Shown here: positions 1 through 7,876 of the stretch, one piece after another
Layout: each line of letters starts with the position of its first letter
Numbering within the stretch: position 1 is the first letter of the stretch
DNA from: Oxalobacteraceae bacterium
Lineage (GTDB): Bacteria > Pseudomonadota > Gammaproteobacteria > Burkholderiales > Burkholderiaceae_D
Length of the DNA: 64,000 bases
Reading direction: 5' to 3'
NCBI GenBank assembly: GCA_013284265.1
Contig: JABTBR010000002.1
Location: forward strand, 1-64,000
The notes under the pieces: generated by a model
What the model was told of the DNA's origin: nothing
The model's input: only the letters and a program-made list of their open reading frames with translations
The model's database searches: none
Translations under genes and position numbers: made by a program

Positions 1-872
1 CGCGCGGCGGGTACGCCCGCCACCTCGACCTGCACCGCGAACAGCGCGCCACTCAATGGATGCGCCGCCAGCTGCTCCGGCGTATTGTCTTCCCGCGCGG
101 TGGTGATATACAGCGTCTTCAGATCCGTCCCGCCGAAAGTGCACGAAGCCGGATTGCGCACCGGCAGCGTAACCGTCTGCAGCAGCTCGCCCTGCGCCGT
201 ATAACGGCACACGCGGCCACCGCCCCATTGCGCGATCCACAGGCAGCCTTCGCTGTCGACATTCATGCCATCGGGCCAGCCTTCCACATCGCCATCAAAC
301 TCGCGCCACAAGCGCGCCTCGTCCAATGCGCCATCGGCCGCCAGTGGATAAGCATAGGTGCGCCCTTCGAAGCTGTCGGTGTGATACATGGTGGCGCCGT
401 CGCGGCTGAAGGCCGGGCCATTGCAGATGTGATAGCCCTGCTCCATCAGCTGCAAGGACAAGTCATGGTCCAGACGGAACAGCCTTCCCGCAGCCTGGCT
501 GTAATCGGTGTTGTGCATCGAGCCGGCCCAGATGCGGCCAGCCGCATCGGCCTTGGCGTCGTTCAGGCGCAGGCCGCTGCCTTCGGCGAAAGGCCGGTGC
601 AGATACTCGATGCGCACTCCCGGCTCCAGCCACAGGCGCGCGATGCCGTCGCGCAGGCCCGCCATGAAGCCGTCGCCGTCGCGGCGCGCGATCAGCCAGC
701 AGATGTAATCGGGCATGGCCCAGCTGCGCTGGCTGCCGTCGGCATCGAGCGCGTGCAGGGTATTGCCCTTCAGGTTCACAAAGTACAGGCGCTGCTGCTC
801 CACCATCCATAGCGGCGCCTCGCCCAGCTCCGCGCCCACGTTCCAGATGCATTGTGCTTCGCTTGTTTTCAT
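1..872 (-). CDS. SMP-30/gluconolactonase family sugar lactonase (partial, 3' end outside window)
   Basis: Probable sugar-lactone hydrolase of the SMP-30/regucalcin beta-propeller family. It would open the lactone made by the dehydrogenase encoded just upstream. Visible family motifs are GEAPLW near residue 18 (first metal-ligand Glu), CNGPAF (Asn ligand), DGMNVD (Asp ligand) and CTFGGTDLKTLYITTAR near the C-terminus. About 290 residues are present, so almost the whole family length (about 290-300) is inside the window. The ATG (872-870) overlaps the TGA of the dehydrogenase gene by one base (TGATG), which implies translational coupling. Xylonolactonase is the best guess from the partner; other aldonolactones are possible. 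Confidence 0.88.
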   Translation of the reverse strand, partial: MKTSEAQCIWNVGAELGEAPLWMVEQQRLYFVNLKGNTLHALDADGSQRSWAMPDYICWLIARRDGDGFMAGLRDGIARLWLEPGVRIEYLHRPFAEGSGLRLNDAKADAAGRIWAGSMHNTDYSQAAGRLFRLDHDLSLQLMEQGYHICNGPAFSRDGATMYHTDSFEGRTYAYPLAADGALDEARLWREFDGDVEGWPDGMNVDSEGCLWIAQWGGGRVCRYTAQGELLQTVTLPVRNPASCTFGGTDLKTLYITTAREDNTPEQLAAHPLSGALFAVQVEVAGVPAA

Positions 873-1648
873 CACGTCCATCCCGCGTCAACGATAAATT
901 CCTGAGCCGTGATCATACGGCTATCCTGCGATGCCAGGAACAGCGCCATGTTGGCGATGTCCTCGCCGACGATGCGTCCCGGCAGGCAGTGGTTTTCCGC
1001 CATCGCACGCTCGCCATCGGCATCGACCCATTTCTCCAGCTGGCGCGGCGTCATCACCCAGCCCGGCGTGAGCGTGTTTACGCGGATCTTGTGCTTGCCG
1101 AATTCGCGCGCCAGGCTGCGCGTCAGGCCCGTGGTGGCCGATTTGCAGGTGGCGTAGACCGGATAGCCGGCCACCTTGTTCTTCCAGCCGGTGGACCCGA
1201 GGTTGATGATGGCGCCGCCGCCCGCGTGCAGCATGCCCGGCATGACCGCCTGCGCCGCGAAGAAATGCGCTTTCAGGTTGATCGCCAGCTTGCCGTCGAA
1301 GTATTCCGGCGTCACGTCCAGAAAATCGTGGCGTTCGTCATTGGCGGCGTTATTCACCAGCACCGTAAAATCGCCCAGCCGCGCCGCCGCGCCGGCGATG
1401 GCGTCGCGCAGCGCCTCCACATCCGACAGATCGCAGGGCACAAACAGCGGCTGATGCGCGACCTGGCCTTCGAGCGCAGCGAGCAAGGCGCGCGAGGCCG
1501 CCAGGTCGCGGTCGGCGAAGGCCACATGCGCCCCCTGGCGCGCAAAGGCCCGCACGATGTCGGCGCCGATGCCGGAACCGCCGCCGGTAATGAAGACCCT
1601 GGCCTGCGCCAGGCTGGGGTATTGGGTAAATTCGCGAGCAAATTCCAT
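872..1648 (-). CDS. SDR-family oxidoreductase, D-xylose 1-dehydrogenase-like
   Basis: NAD(P)-dependent short-chain dehydrogenase of 258 residues. Cofactor motif TGGGSGIG is at 21-28, NNAA at 99-102, catalytic Ser near 152 (NLGSTGW), and Tyr165/Lys169 form the YxxxK pair. The C-terminal stretch GRIVGEDIANMALFLASQD...AGWT resembles, from memory, the Caulobacter-type xylose dehydrogenase that oxidises xylose to xylonolactone. The adjoining lactonase gene fits that route. An AAGGA ribosome site precedes ATG 1648. L-arabinose, galactose or fucose dehydrogenase activity cannot be excluded by sequence alone. Confidence 0.88.
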   Translation of the reverse strand: MEFAREFTQYPSLAQARVFITGGGSGIGADIVRAFARQGAHVAFADRDLAASRALLAALEGQVAHQPLFVPCDLSDVEALRDAIAGAAARLGDFTVLVNNAANDERHDFLDVTPEYFDGKLAINLKAHFFAAQAVMPGMLHAGGGAIINLGSTGWKNKVAGYPVYATCKSATTGLTRSLAREFGKHKIRVNTLTPGWVMTPRQLEKWVDADGERAMAENHCLPGRIVGEDIANMALFLASQDSRMITAQEFIVDAGWT

Positions 1649-1666
1649 CTATTTTCCTTGTGACAT

Positions 1667-1683
1667 ACATCGTTTTGCGATGT
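1667..1683. promoter_or_regulatory. Inverted repeat ACATCG-N5-CGATGT upstream of the SDR gene
   Basis: A perfect 6-bp inverted repeat lies 18 bp before the SDR start codon, in the 206-bp gap that also serves the divergent methyltransferase gene. The position suits a repressor operator for the dehydrogenase-lactonase pair. No regulator is encoded nearby, so this is a positional inference. Confidence 0.35.
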
Positions 1684-1854
1684 TACGTAAGCAATTGATA
1701 ACAATCCAATGAAAATTTATCTGAAACCGATAACCAAATTGAGTAGCAAATTCATCGGTTTTGCTTTGCTTGCGCCGTCACAAGCGCCCTTCGGCGCAGG
1801 ACTTATATAGTTGACCACAGTTTTCACCTCTTCCACCTATGCAATGGAGCCGCC

Positions 1855-2724
1855 ATGAACACCGCCCATCTCGCCCGTCCCGTCGTCCATTCAGCAAATA
1901 AACAACAGGCCTTCGAACTGCAGGCAAGCAAGCTGGGCCTGAAGCCGCGCGACCCCTGGGTGGGAGGTTATGTCGATTACGAATGGGATCATCTGCGTCT
2001 GATCCTGGACGTCATGCCGCTGCGCCTGGAAGGCATGCGCATCCTGGAATTCGGCTGCAATGTGGGTGCGTCGGCGATTTTGTTCTCGCATCTGGGCGCC
2101 AAGGTGAACGCCACCGACATCTCGGAAGAATGGGTCAGCCTGGCCCGGCTGAACGCCGAACGTTACGATATAGATAACATCGAATTCGCCCATGTCGCGG
2201 ACTCGCGCCGGCTTCCTTTTGCCGACCGGCAGTTCGACCTGATCGCCTGTAACAGCGTGCTGGAGTACGTAAACGAGGACGAGATTGCTGCGGTGCAGCG
2301 CGAGCTGGACCGGGTACTGGCACCCGGCGGCATGATATTGCTGACCGGCACCAGCAACCGCCTGTGGCCGCAGGAAGCGCATTCGGGCCGCTGGCTGGTC
2401 AATTATCTGCCGCGCTTGCTGGACCGGCTATGGGGAAAATCGCTGCAGCGCGGCATGTGGCCCTGGGCGGCCCGGCACGGCTTCGGCCCGCACTACCGCA
2501 ACCTCGATACGGCGGCGCCCGATAACTTTTTCGCCCGCTCGCGCCAGCGCATGGGCATCCCGGCCCGCCAGCTGCAACCGCTGCTGTGGCTGGCCCGTCT
2601 GCTGGGCGTGGGACCGGGCATGCTGGCACACAATCTGTCCTGCCTGCTGCAAAAGCAGCCGGAAGGAAATTACTTCAAATCCGGCCCGGCGCGGCAATCA
2701 TCGGCAGCCCCCGAGCAGCGCTGA
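1855..2724 (+). CDS. Class I SAM-dependent methyltransferase
   Basis: A 289-residue methyltransferase of the Methyltransf_11/25 type. SAM-binding motif I (ILEFGCNVG) is at 63-71, the acidic motif II (VNATDIS) follows, and SRRLPFADRQFDLIACNSVLEYV is the motif III/IV region before the post-motif ELDRVLAPGGMILLT. The C-terminal third (YLPRLLDRLWGKSLQRGMWPWAARHG) is a family-specific extension. GGAG lies before the ATG. The acceptor substrate is unknown. It is divergent from the SDR gene and has no obvious partner. Confidence 0.85.
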   Translation: MNTAHLARPVVHSANKQQAFELQASKLGLKPRDPWVGGYVDYEWDHLRLILDVMPLRLEGMRILEFGCNVGASAILFSHLGAKVNATDISEEWVSLARLNAERYDIDNIEFAHVADSRRLPFADRQFDLIACNSVLEYVNEDEIAAVQRELDRVLAPGGMILLTGTSNRLWPQEAHSGRWLVNYLPRLLDRLWGKSLQRGMWPWAARHGFGPHYRNLDTAAPDNFFARSRQRMGIPARQLQPLLWLARLLGVGPGMLAHNLSCLLQKQPEGNYFKSGPARQSSAAPEQR

Positions 2725-2899
2725 AGCGAGGCCGGCGCGGCCGCTCCGGTGGCCGTTTACAGTGCGCCGCCGCGGCCGCGCCAGGCACGGTCGCCTCGCG
2801 TCCGAGGCCATGCTCTAGTGCACGGGGGCCGATAGGATTGCCGAGCCAATTTGTTTGGTTTAGTATGGTTTATCTCATTCAAGGCCAAAGGCTAGAGGC

Positions 2900-3463
2900 A
2901 TGTTGCACCCTGTACCGAAGTCGAAGAAACCCGTTCTGGCGGCCGCGCTTGCCGTTACCATCACCGGCCTGAGCTTTTGCTACTCCCTGTGGCACAAGGG
3001 GCCGGATCAGCGGATTGCCCAAGTCCAGGCCGAAGGCGCCGGCGTTCCGGCCAAGCCGGCCGACGTCGCCGTGCCCGCAGCGGTGGCCAAGCCAGCCGAT
3101 GCGTCGGCTAGCCCATCCACCAGCAAAGCGGCTGCCCGCAATAAAGAGCAGGCCAGCGCCGCCTTGATGGCGCTGCCGGAATTGCGCGCCTGGTCGGCCC
3201 TGCTGGAGAAGAAATCCGGCGGCACCGTCCACGGCGCGCTGGTCGAATACGATCCGGTGCCGCGTCAGTTGAATGGCAAGCGCTACTGGCAGTTCAGCTT
3301 TGTCGAAAGTAGCCCGGAAGCGGCGCTGCGCTGGGAAAGTTTCCTGCTCTCGAGCAGCGACGATGAAATCCTGGTCGACGATGCCGCCAGCGACAGCGTG
3401 CTGAGCCTGGAGCGCTGGCGCAAGGACAAGCGTCCGCTGCAGCGCAGTGGCGCCAACAACTAA
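2900..3463 (+). CDS. Hypothetical membrane-anchored protein
   Basis: Unrecognised 187-residue protein. Residues about 11-30 form one hydrophobic segment after a short basic N-terminus (KSKKP), so it is probably a single-pass inner-membrane anchor or uncleaved signal. Residues about 40-85 are an Ala/Pro/Lys-rich linker. The last 100 residues (ELRAWSALLEKKSGG... to ...SLERWRKDKRP) look like a small folded domain with many charged and aromatic positions. AGAGGC precedes the ATG. No function can be assigned. It converges on the MFS gene, with repeat copy 1 between them. Confidence 0.65.
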   Translation: MLHPVPKSKKPVLAAALAVTITGLSFCYSLWHKGPDQRIAQVQAEGAGVPAKPADVAVPAAVAKPADASASPSTSKAAARNKEQASAALMALPELRAWSALLEKKSGGTVHGALVEYDPVPRQLNGKRYWQFSFVESSPEAALRWESFLLSSSDDEILVDDAASDSVLSLERWRKDKRPLQRSGANN

Positions 3464-3504
3464 AACACCTGCCCGAGCGAGGGTAGCGGGCCGGGGCCCT
3501 CTTT

Positions 3505-3608
3505 AAAACCCAAGGCAAAGAGCCGGGGGCCTGTCCCAAAGGGACAGGCGGGGCGCAGCCCCTCCCCGGACCCCGGGTCAGACCCCAGGGTTATGCCGTG
3601 GGTTTTAA
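3505..3608. repeat. Dispersed palindromic intergenic repeat, copy 1 (long form)
   Basis: Starts AAAACCCAAGGCAAAGAGCC and ends ATGCCGTGGGTTTTAAA. The outer arms are complementary, with an inner GGCCTGTCCC-GGGACAGGC hairpin and a GGGGCGCAGCCCC hairpin between them. It is followed by TGCCGCCGGCGGCCCGCTA, which is nearly the same as the flank of copy 6. It lies between convergent genes. Confidence 0.9.
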
Positions 3609-3634
3609 ATTGCCGCCGGCGGCCCGCTAGCAGC

Positions 3635-4873
3635 TCACGCCGCCGGACGCGCCTGCGCCTGCGTCTGCACCGGCGCACCATTCACCCGCCCTACCCACCA
3701 CACCGCCAGCAAGGTCAACACGGCTGCGATCCAGCCATTGCTGCCATAGCCCACCAGACGGCCACTGGCATCCACATGCACCGCCAGTCCACCCAGCATC
3801 GCGCCGAGGCCACTACCAAGCTGCTGAATCGCCGAGTTCGCGCTAAGGAAGGCGCCGCGCCGGGATGGATCGGGAACCGTCGTCATCAAGGCCTGCATCG
3901 GAATATTCCGTCCCGAGAGGGCTGGCATGAAAATGGGGAAGAACAGGATCACCCCCCACAGCGGCAGCAACGGCATATGCGTCATGAACAGGATAGGCAG
4001 GATGGAGAACAGCGCCACGCTGCGGTACACCACATGCTTGCCGGCGCGGTCGGCCCAGCGGCCGATCAGGCGAGCGCTGAACAGGGTAGCCAGGCCGCCG
4101 GCCAGATACACATAGCTGATCTGCACCGGCTGCACGCCCAGATTATTCACCAGCATCGGCGAGATGAAGGGAATGATCAGCATCCCCGTCAGCATGTTGA
4201 CGCCCGACAGTAAAAAGGCATTCAAGTGGCGCGGTACACGGAACAGGCCCAGCAGATTCGGCAGCACTTCCGACAATGGCGTCTTGCGGCTCAGGTGGCC
4301 GTCCAGCGTCGGCAGCACACGCGCCGCCACCAGCCAGATCAGCAGCGAGAACACCACCAGCAGATAGAACGGCGAAGCCCAGCCAAAGTGCGCGGCCAGC
4401 ATCACGCCGGTCGGCACGCCGGCGATCGCCGCCAGGCTAAAGGAGGTCATCACCACGCCGGTCGCTTCGCCACGGCGCTGCGGCGGAATCAGGTCGCCGA
4501 TGATGGCCATGACGATGGCGCCCAGCACGCCGCCGGTCAATCCGGCAAAGGCGCGCGACAACACCAGCACATGGAAGGTCGGCGCCATCGCGCAGGCCAG
4601 GTTCGACAGCGTGAACAGCAGGAACATCGCCAGCAGCAGGCGCTTGCGGTCGAAGCGGTCGATATAGGTGGCGGCCAGCAGGCCGGACAGGCCGGCGCAC
4701 CAGGCATAGGCCGAGACCGCGCCGGAGAAGGCCGCCGGTTCAATCGAAAAAGCGCGCATCAGTTGCGGCGCCAGCGGCATCATCACCATGAAGTCCATGA
4801 TGACGGTAAATTGGGTCAGCGCGAGCAGCCAGAGCAGCAGTCGTTCGCGCGCGGGAGTCAGGGGTATGGGCAT
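3635..4873 (-). CDS. MFS transporter (DHA1-like)
   Basis: A 412-residue major facilitator with about 12 hydrophobic helices. The loop 2-3 motif appears as YIDRFDRKRLLLAMF, and a motif C-like stretch LAAIAGVPTGVMLAAHFGW is in helix 5. The family suggests proton-driven efflux of small molecules or drugs, though sugar export is possible. It lies 51 bp downstream of the padR-like gene on the same strand, so the two probably form an operon in which PadR controls the pump. It ends close to repeat copy 1. Confidence 0.87.
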   Translation of the reverse strand: MPIPLTPARERLLLWLLALTQFTVIMDFMVMMPLAPQLMRAFSIEPAAFSGAVSAYAWCAGLSGLLAATYIDRFDRKRLLLAMFLLFTLSNLACAMAPTFHVLVLSRAFAGLTGGVLGAIVMAIIGDLIPPQRRGEATGVVMTSFSLAAIAGVPTGVMLAAHFGWASPFYLLVVFSLLIWLVAARVLPTLDGHLSRKTPLSEVLPNLLGLFRVPRHLNAFLLSGVNMLTGMLIIPFISPMLVNNLGVQPVQISYVYLAGGLATLFSARLIGRWADRAGKHVVYRSVALFSILPILFMTHMPLLPLWGVILFFPIFMPALSGRNIPMQALMTTVPDPSRRGAFLSANSAIQQLGSGLGAMLGGLAVHVDASGRLVGYGSNGWIAAVLTLLAVWWVGRVNGAPVQTQAQARPAA

Positions 4874-4924
4874 GGATATTGTTTTTCTTGGATAGGGAAA
4901 CCGGCCTGCGATGGCCGGATGGGA

Positions 4925-5464
4925 TTAATCGAGGCCGTTGATGTCGTCGGTGGCGCGGCGCAGGATGGCCTGGATGGCGGCCAGCCTGGCATCGCTGGGA
5001 TTGTTCTCGCGCGCCTGCGTGATGACCGCCCCTTTCAGTTCGTGCATGGCGCCGCGTATATCGCCGCGACCGGACGACGGTTCCGTCATGCGCTGCATGA
5101 TGGCGTCGACGAACTGGCGGTTCTCTTCCAGGAAAGCCTGGCCTTCCGGCGTGATCGTGTGCAGTTTCTTGTTGCCGTCCGGCGTGGCCGAGACATGGCC
5201 CATGTCGAGCATCATCGACAGCAGCGGATAGATCGCGCCCGGGCTGGGGGTGTAGCTGCCGCCGGCGCGCTGCTCCAGCTCCTTGATGATTTCATAGCCG
5301 TGACGGGGTTTTTCGGCGATCAGCTGCAGCACCACGTAGCGCATCGCGCCGGCGTCGAACATTTTGGGACCGCGACCGCGGCCATGGCCGCCTTCGCCGC
5401 CGCCATGGCCGCGGCCGTGCATCATCGAATGGAAGCGATGGGAATCATGTAAAAATCTAAACAT
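4925..5464 (-). CDS. PadR-family transcriptional regulator
   Basis: A 179-residue winged-helix repressor. Residues 1-32 form a His/Gly-rich leader (HGRGHGGGEGGHGRGRG). The PadR domain follows: MRYVVLQLIAEKPRHGYEI, GGSYTPSPGAIYPLLSMM and the wing KKLHTITPEG. The rest is a C-terminal dimerisation helix. ATG 5464 is chosen because the upstream open frame runs into repeat copy 2, and an operator-like array lies directly before this codon. The Gly/His-rich leader is seen in a subset of PadR proteins and might bind metal. It probably represses itself and the downstream MFS pump in response to a phenolic or other small ligand. Confidence 0.88.
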   Translation of the reverse strand: MFRFLHDSHRFHSMMHGRGHGGGEGGHGRGRGPKMFDAGAMRYVVLQLIAEKPRHGYEIIKELEQRAGGSYTPSPGAIYPLLSMMLDMGHVSATPDGNKKLHTITPEGQAFLEENRQFVDAIMQRMTEPSSGRGDIRGAMHELKGAVITQARENNPSDARLAAIQAILRRATDDINGLD

Positions 5465-5477
5465 GGCAAAACTCCTT

Positions 5478-5520
5478 AAGATATAACAATATAAGATATT
5501 ACTTAATAAGATATATCTTA
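5478..5520. promoter_or_regulatory. Three AAGATAT boxes at exact 15-bp spacing (candidate PadR operator)
   Basis: AAGATAT begins at 5478, 5493 and 5508. The third box is part of a perfect palindrome, TAAGATATATCTTA (5507-5520). The array lies 14-56 bp upstream of the padR start in an AT-rich island. PadR proteins are known to bind AT-rich dyads at their own promoters; the assignment here is positional. Confidence 0.55.
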
Positions 5521-5564
5521 AACTAGTTTTGAGAAAGTTCAAGCAGTTTTTTAGGGCGAGATGC

Positions 5565-5750
5565 CCCCACGGCAAAAAGCCAGGGGCTGAGCTGCCAGCG
5601 CACCGGGGGCGTGTTTTGGACCGAAGGCAAAGAGCCAGGGACGTTTTTTGAACCGAAGGCAAAGAGCCGGGGACGTTTTTTAAACCCACGGCAAAGAGCC
5701 GGGGTCTGACCCGTCGGGTCAGACCCCAGGGTTGCGCCGTGGGTTTAAAA
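5565..5750. repeat. Dispersed palindromic intergenic repeat, copy 2 (tandem half-units plus core)
   Basis: Four successive half-units of the form (C)CGAAGGCAAAGAGCCGGG are separated by short spacers such as GACGTTTTTT. They are followed by the core palindrome GGGGTCTGACCCGTCGGGTC and the closing arm GCCGTGGGTTTAAAA. The 394-bp gap between padR and glk holds this element and the AAGATAT array; I see nothing else there. Confidence 0.9.
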
Positions 5751-5858
5751 ACCGGTAACGGCCCGCTTAATTTAGTGCGAGCGCAGGCGGAGAATGGAGA
5801 GGAAAAACAGGCGCGCGGAAGGATGGGCGCAAGCCCACCCTTCCGGCACAGACAGGTC

Positions 5859-7730
5859 TTAGCTGTCGAGGTGGGAGATCAGCAGACGGCGGCTTTCGGA
5901 TTCGCTGCCGCCCTTGCGTTCGATCACCAGTCCGGCATTTTGCGCATCGAGCGAAATACCCACCGACAGGATGTCGATCAGCAGCAGTTGCAGGATGCGC
6001 GAGATCATCGACAGGAAGGTGGTGCTGTCTTCGCTGTGGTCGACCGTCAGGCAAACCGTGGCCTTCTTGGCCAGCGGCGAATTGCTGGTGGTGATGGCGA
6101 TGACGTCGGCACCGGCCGCGCGCGCCGCATCGACGGCGTCTAGCAGCTCCGGCAGCTTGCCCGAATTGGAAATCGCAATCACCACATCGCCGGCATTGAG
6201 CAGCTCGGCCGACAACGTGAACAGATGCGCATCGCCATACAGCGCGGTCGGAATGCGGAAGCGGAAGAACTTGTGCTGGCCATCGAGCGCCACCACGCGC
6301 GAATTGCCCAGCGCGTAGAACTCCACCCGCTTGGCCTTGGCCACCAGGGCGATGGCGCGGTCGAGCGAACGCACGTCGAGCTGGTCGCGGAACTTCAGGA
6401 TCGCCGACACGGTATTGTCGATCACCTTGGCGCTCAGGTCATGGGTGCTGTCGCTGACGCGCACCTGGCTGTGACGCACCGGAATCGCGCCGGTCAGGCT
6501 GCTGGCGAACTTCAGCTTGAAGTCGGCCAGGCCAAGGAAGCCGAGCGAACGGCAGAAGCGGATCACGGTCGGCTGGCTCACTTCGGCCAGGCGCGCGATG
6601 TCGGCGATCGGCTCGTTCAGCACCAGGCGCGGCTGCTCCAGCACCAGGCTGGCCACGCGCTGTTCGGCCGGGGTCAGCTCGTGCTGCAGATGCTGCACCC
6701 GCTCCATCAGCGTATTGGCGCCGCTGCGTCCGCGCAGGTGCTCGGACAGGATCGTCGCCACGCCATAGAAGGCCGGGTTCGGCGTGGTGATGACGTAGGT
6801 CGGAATTTCGGACAGGTAGCTGGTGAAGCGGCCCTTGGCTTCAAAGCGCGCGCGGAACGGCGAGCTGGCGAACCACTCGCCCATGCGCGGCACGATACCG
6901 CCGCCGATGAACACACCGCCGAAGGCGCCCAGCGTCACGGCCAGATTGGCGCTGGCGCCGCCCAGCATGGCGCAGAAGCATTCCAGCACTTCCACGCACA
7001 GCGGATCTTTATCGGTCAGCGCGCCGGAGATGATCTCCTGCGAGCTGAGGTCGCGCACCTGGCGGCCATTGCGCTTGGCGATGGCGCGGTAGATGATCTC
7101 CATGCCGGGGCCGGAAATCAGGCGCTCGGTCGACACGTGCGACCAGGTCTGCCAGGCGTACTGCAAGATCGCATATTCGCGTTCGTCGGCCGGGGCGAAG
7201 TTGGTGTGGCCGCCTTCCGAACCGAGGGTGACGAAGCCGTCGACGGTGGGAATCACGCCCGACACACCGAGACCGGTACCCGGTCCCAGCACGCCGATGA
7301 CGGAATTGCTGGCCGGGGCGCCGCCGCCCACCTGCATCAGGTCGGCCGGCTTCAGGCCCGGCAGCGACATCGCCAGCGCGGTAAAGTCATTCACCACCAG
7401 CAGCGTGTGCAGGCCCAGGGCGCGGCGCACTTCGTCGGTGGAGAATTCCCAGTCGCGGTTGGTCATGCGCACCTGGTCGCCGCTGACCGGATTGGCCACC
7501 GCCAGCGCGGCGTGGTTCAGCGTGATGTCTGCATGGTCGGCCAGATAGGAACGCAGCAGCGGCACGATGCCGCTGTAGTCGTCGCACTTGAGCACCCGCA
7601 CGGCGCGGAACTCGCCCGGCGCCGTCTGCAGCGCGAAGCGGGCATGCGTGGCGCCGATGTCGGCCAGCAGGCGCGGCCCGTCGGCAAAGGCGGTGCGGTT
7701 CAGTTTTTGGTCTACTTCAGCAGATTTCAT
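5859..7730 (-). CDS. glk: Bifunctional glucokinase / RpiR-HexR family regulator
   Basis: A 623-residue fusion. Residues about 20-340 are glucokinase: ATP/phosphate motif LLADIGATHARFA, substrate region VVNDFTALAMSLPGL, VIGVLGPGTGLGVSG and LGSEGGHTNFAP. Residues about 345-425 are an RpiR helix-turn-helix (NEPIADIARLAEVSQPTVIRFCRSLGF). Residues about 460-600 are a SIS sugar-phosphate domain (FYALGNSRVVALDGQHKFFR, VVIAISNSGKLPELLDAV). This architecture is known from beta-proteobacterial genomes. It phosphorylates glucose released by the neighbouring glucosidases and probably senses a sugar phosphate to control Entner-Doudoroff or central carbon genes. ATG 7730 (MKSAEVDQK) is chosen over an earlier in-frame start because the glucokinase fold begins right after it. 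Confidence 0.93.
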   Translation of the reverse strand: MKSAEVDQKLNRTAFADGPRLLADIGATHARFALQTAPGEFRAVRVLKCDDYSGIVPLLRSYLADHADITLNHAALAVANPVSGDQVRMTNRDWEFSTDEVRRALGLHTLLVVNDFTALAMSLPGLKPADLMQVGGGAPASNSVIGVLGPGTGLGVSGVIPTVDGFVTLGSEGGHTNFAPADEREYAILQYAWQTWSHVSTERLISGPGMEIIYRAIAKRNGRQVRDLSSQEIISGALTDKDPLCVEVLECFCAMLGGASANLAVTLGAFGGVFIGGGIVPRMGEWFASSPFRARFEAKGRFTSYLSEIPTYVITTPNPAFYGVATILSEHLRGRSGANTLMERVQHLQHELTPAEQRVASLVLEQPRLVLNEPIADIARLAEVSQPTVIRFCRSLGFLGLADFKLKFASSLTGAIPVRHSQVRVSDSTHDLSAKVIDNTVSAILKFRDQLDVRSLDRAIALVAKAKRVEFYALGNSRVVALDGQHKFFRFRIPTALYGDAHLFTLSAELLNAGDVVIAISNSGKLPELLDAVDAARAAGADVIAITTSNSPLAKKATVCLTVDHSEDSTTFLSMISRILQLLLIDILSVGISLDAQNAGLVIERKGGSESESRRLLISHLDS

Positions 7731-7838
7731 CGTCGATTCAGTCAAAACAGGTGCGGGTTTTGTCAGGCATACAGTGCTGCCCCAAAGGCGGCAAGGATAC
7801 CTGAAATATGCGACGGAAAGAAGCAAGCCCCTGTAAAC

Positions 7839-7868
7839 AGTTATCGCAAACCGTTATCGCAGGGGCCT
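7839..7868. terminator. Possible hairpin between alpha-glucosidase and glk
   Basis: CCCCTG pairs with CAGGGG across a loop that contains the direct repeat GTTATCGCA twice. It lies directly after the alpha-glucosidase stop on the minus strand. There is no clear U-tract, so it could be a processing or attenuation structure instead. Confidence 0.3.
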
Positions 7869-7876
7869 GTGGCGCT

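Noticed and set aside
5465..5689. N-terminal extension of the PadR protein upstream of 5464
   Set aside because: The extension translates repeat copy 2 and the AAGATAT operator region; the ATG at 5464 fits better.
5565..5750. Possible CRISPR-like array of GGCAAAGAGCC units
   Set aside because: Units are irregular in spacing and sequence, spacers are alike rather than unique, there are no cas genes, and the units belong to the dispersed repeat family.
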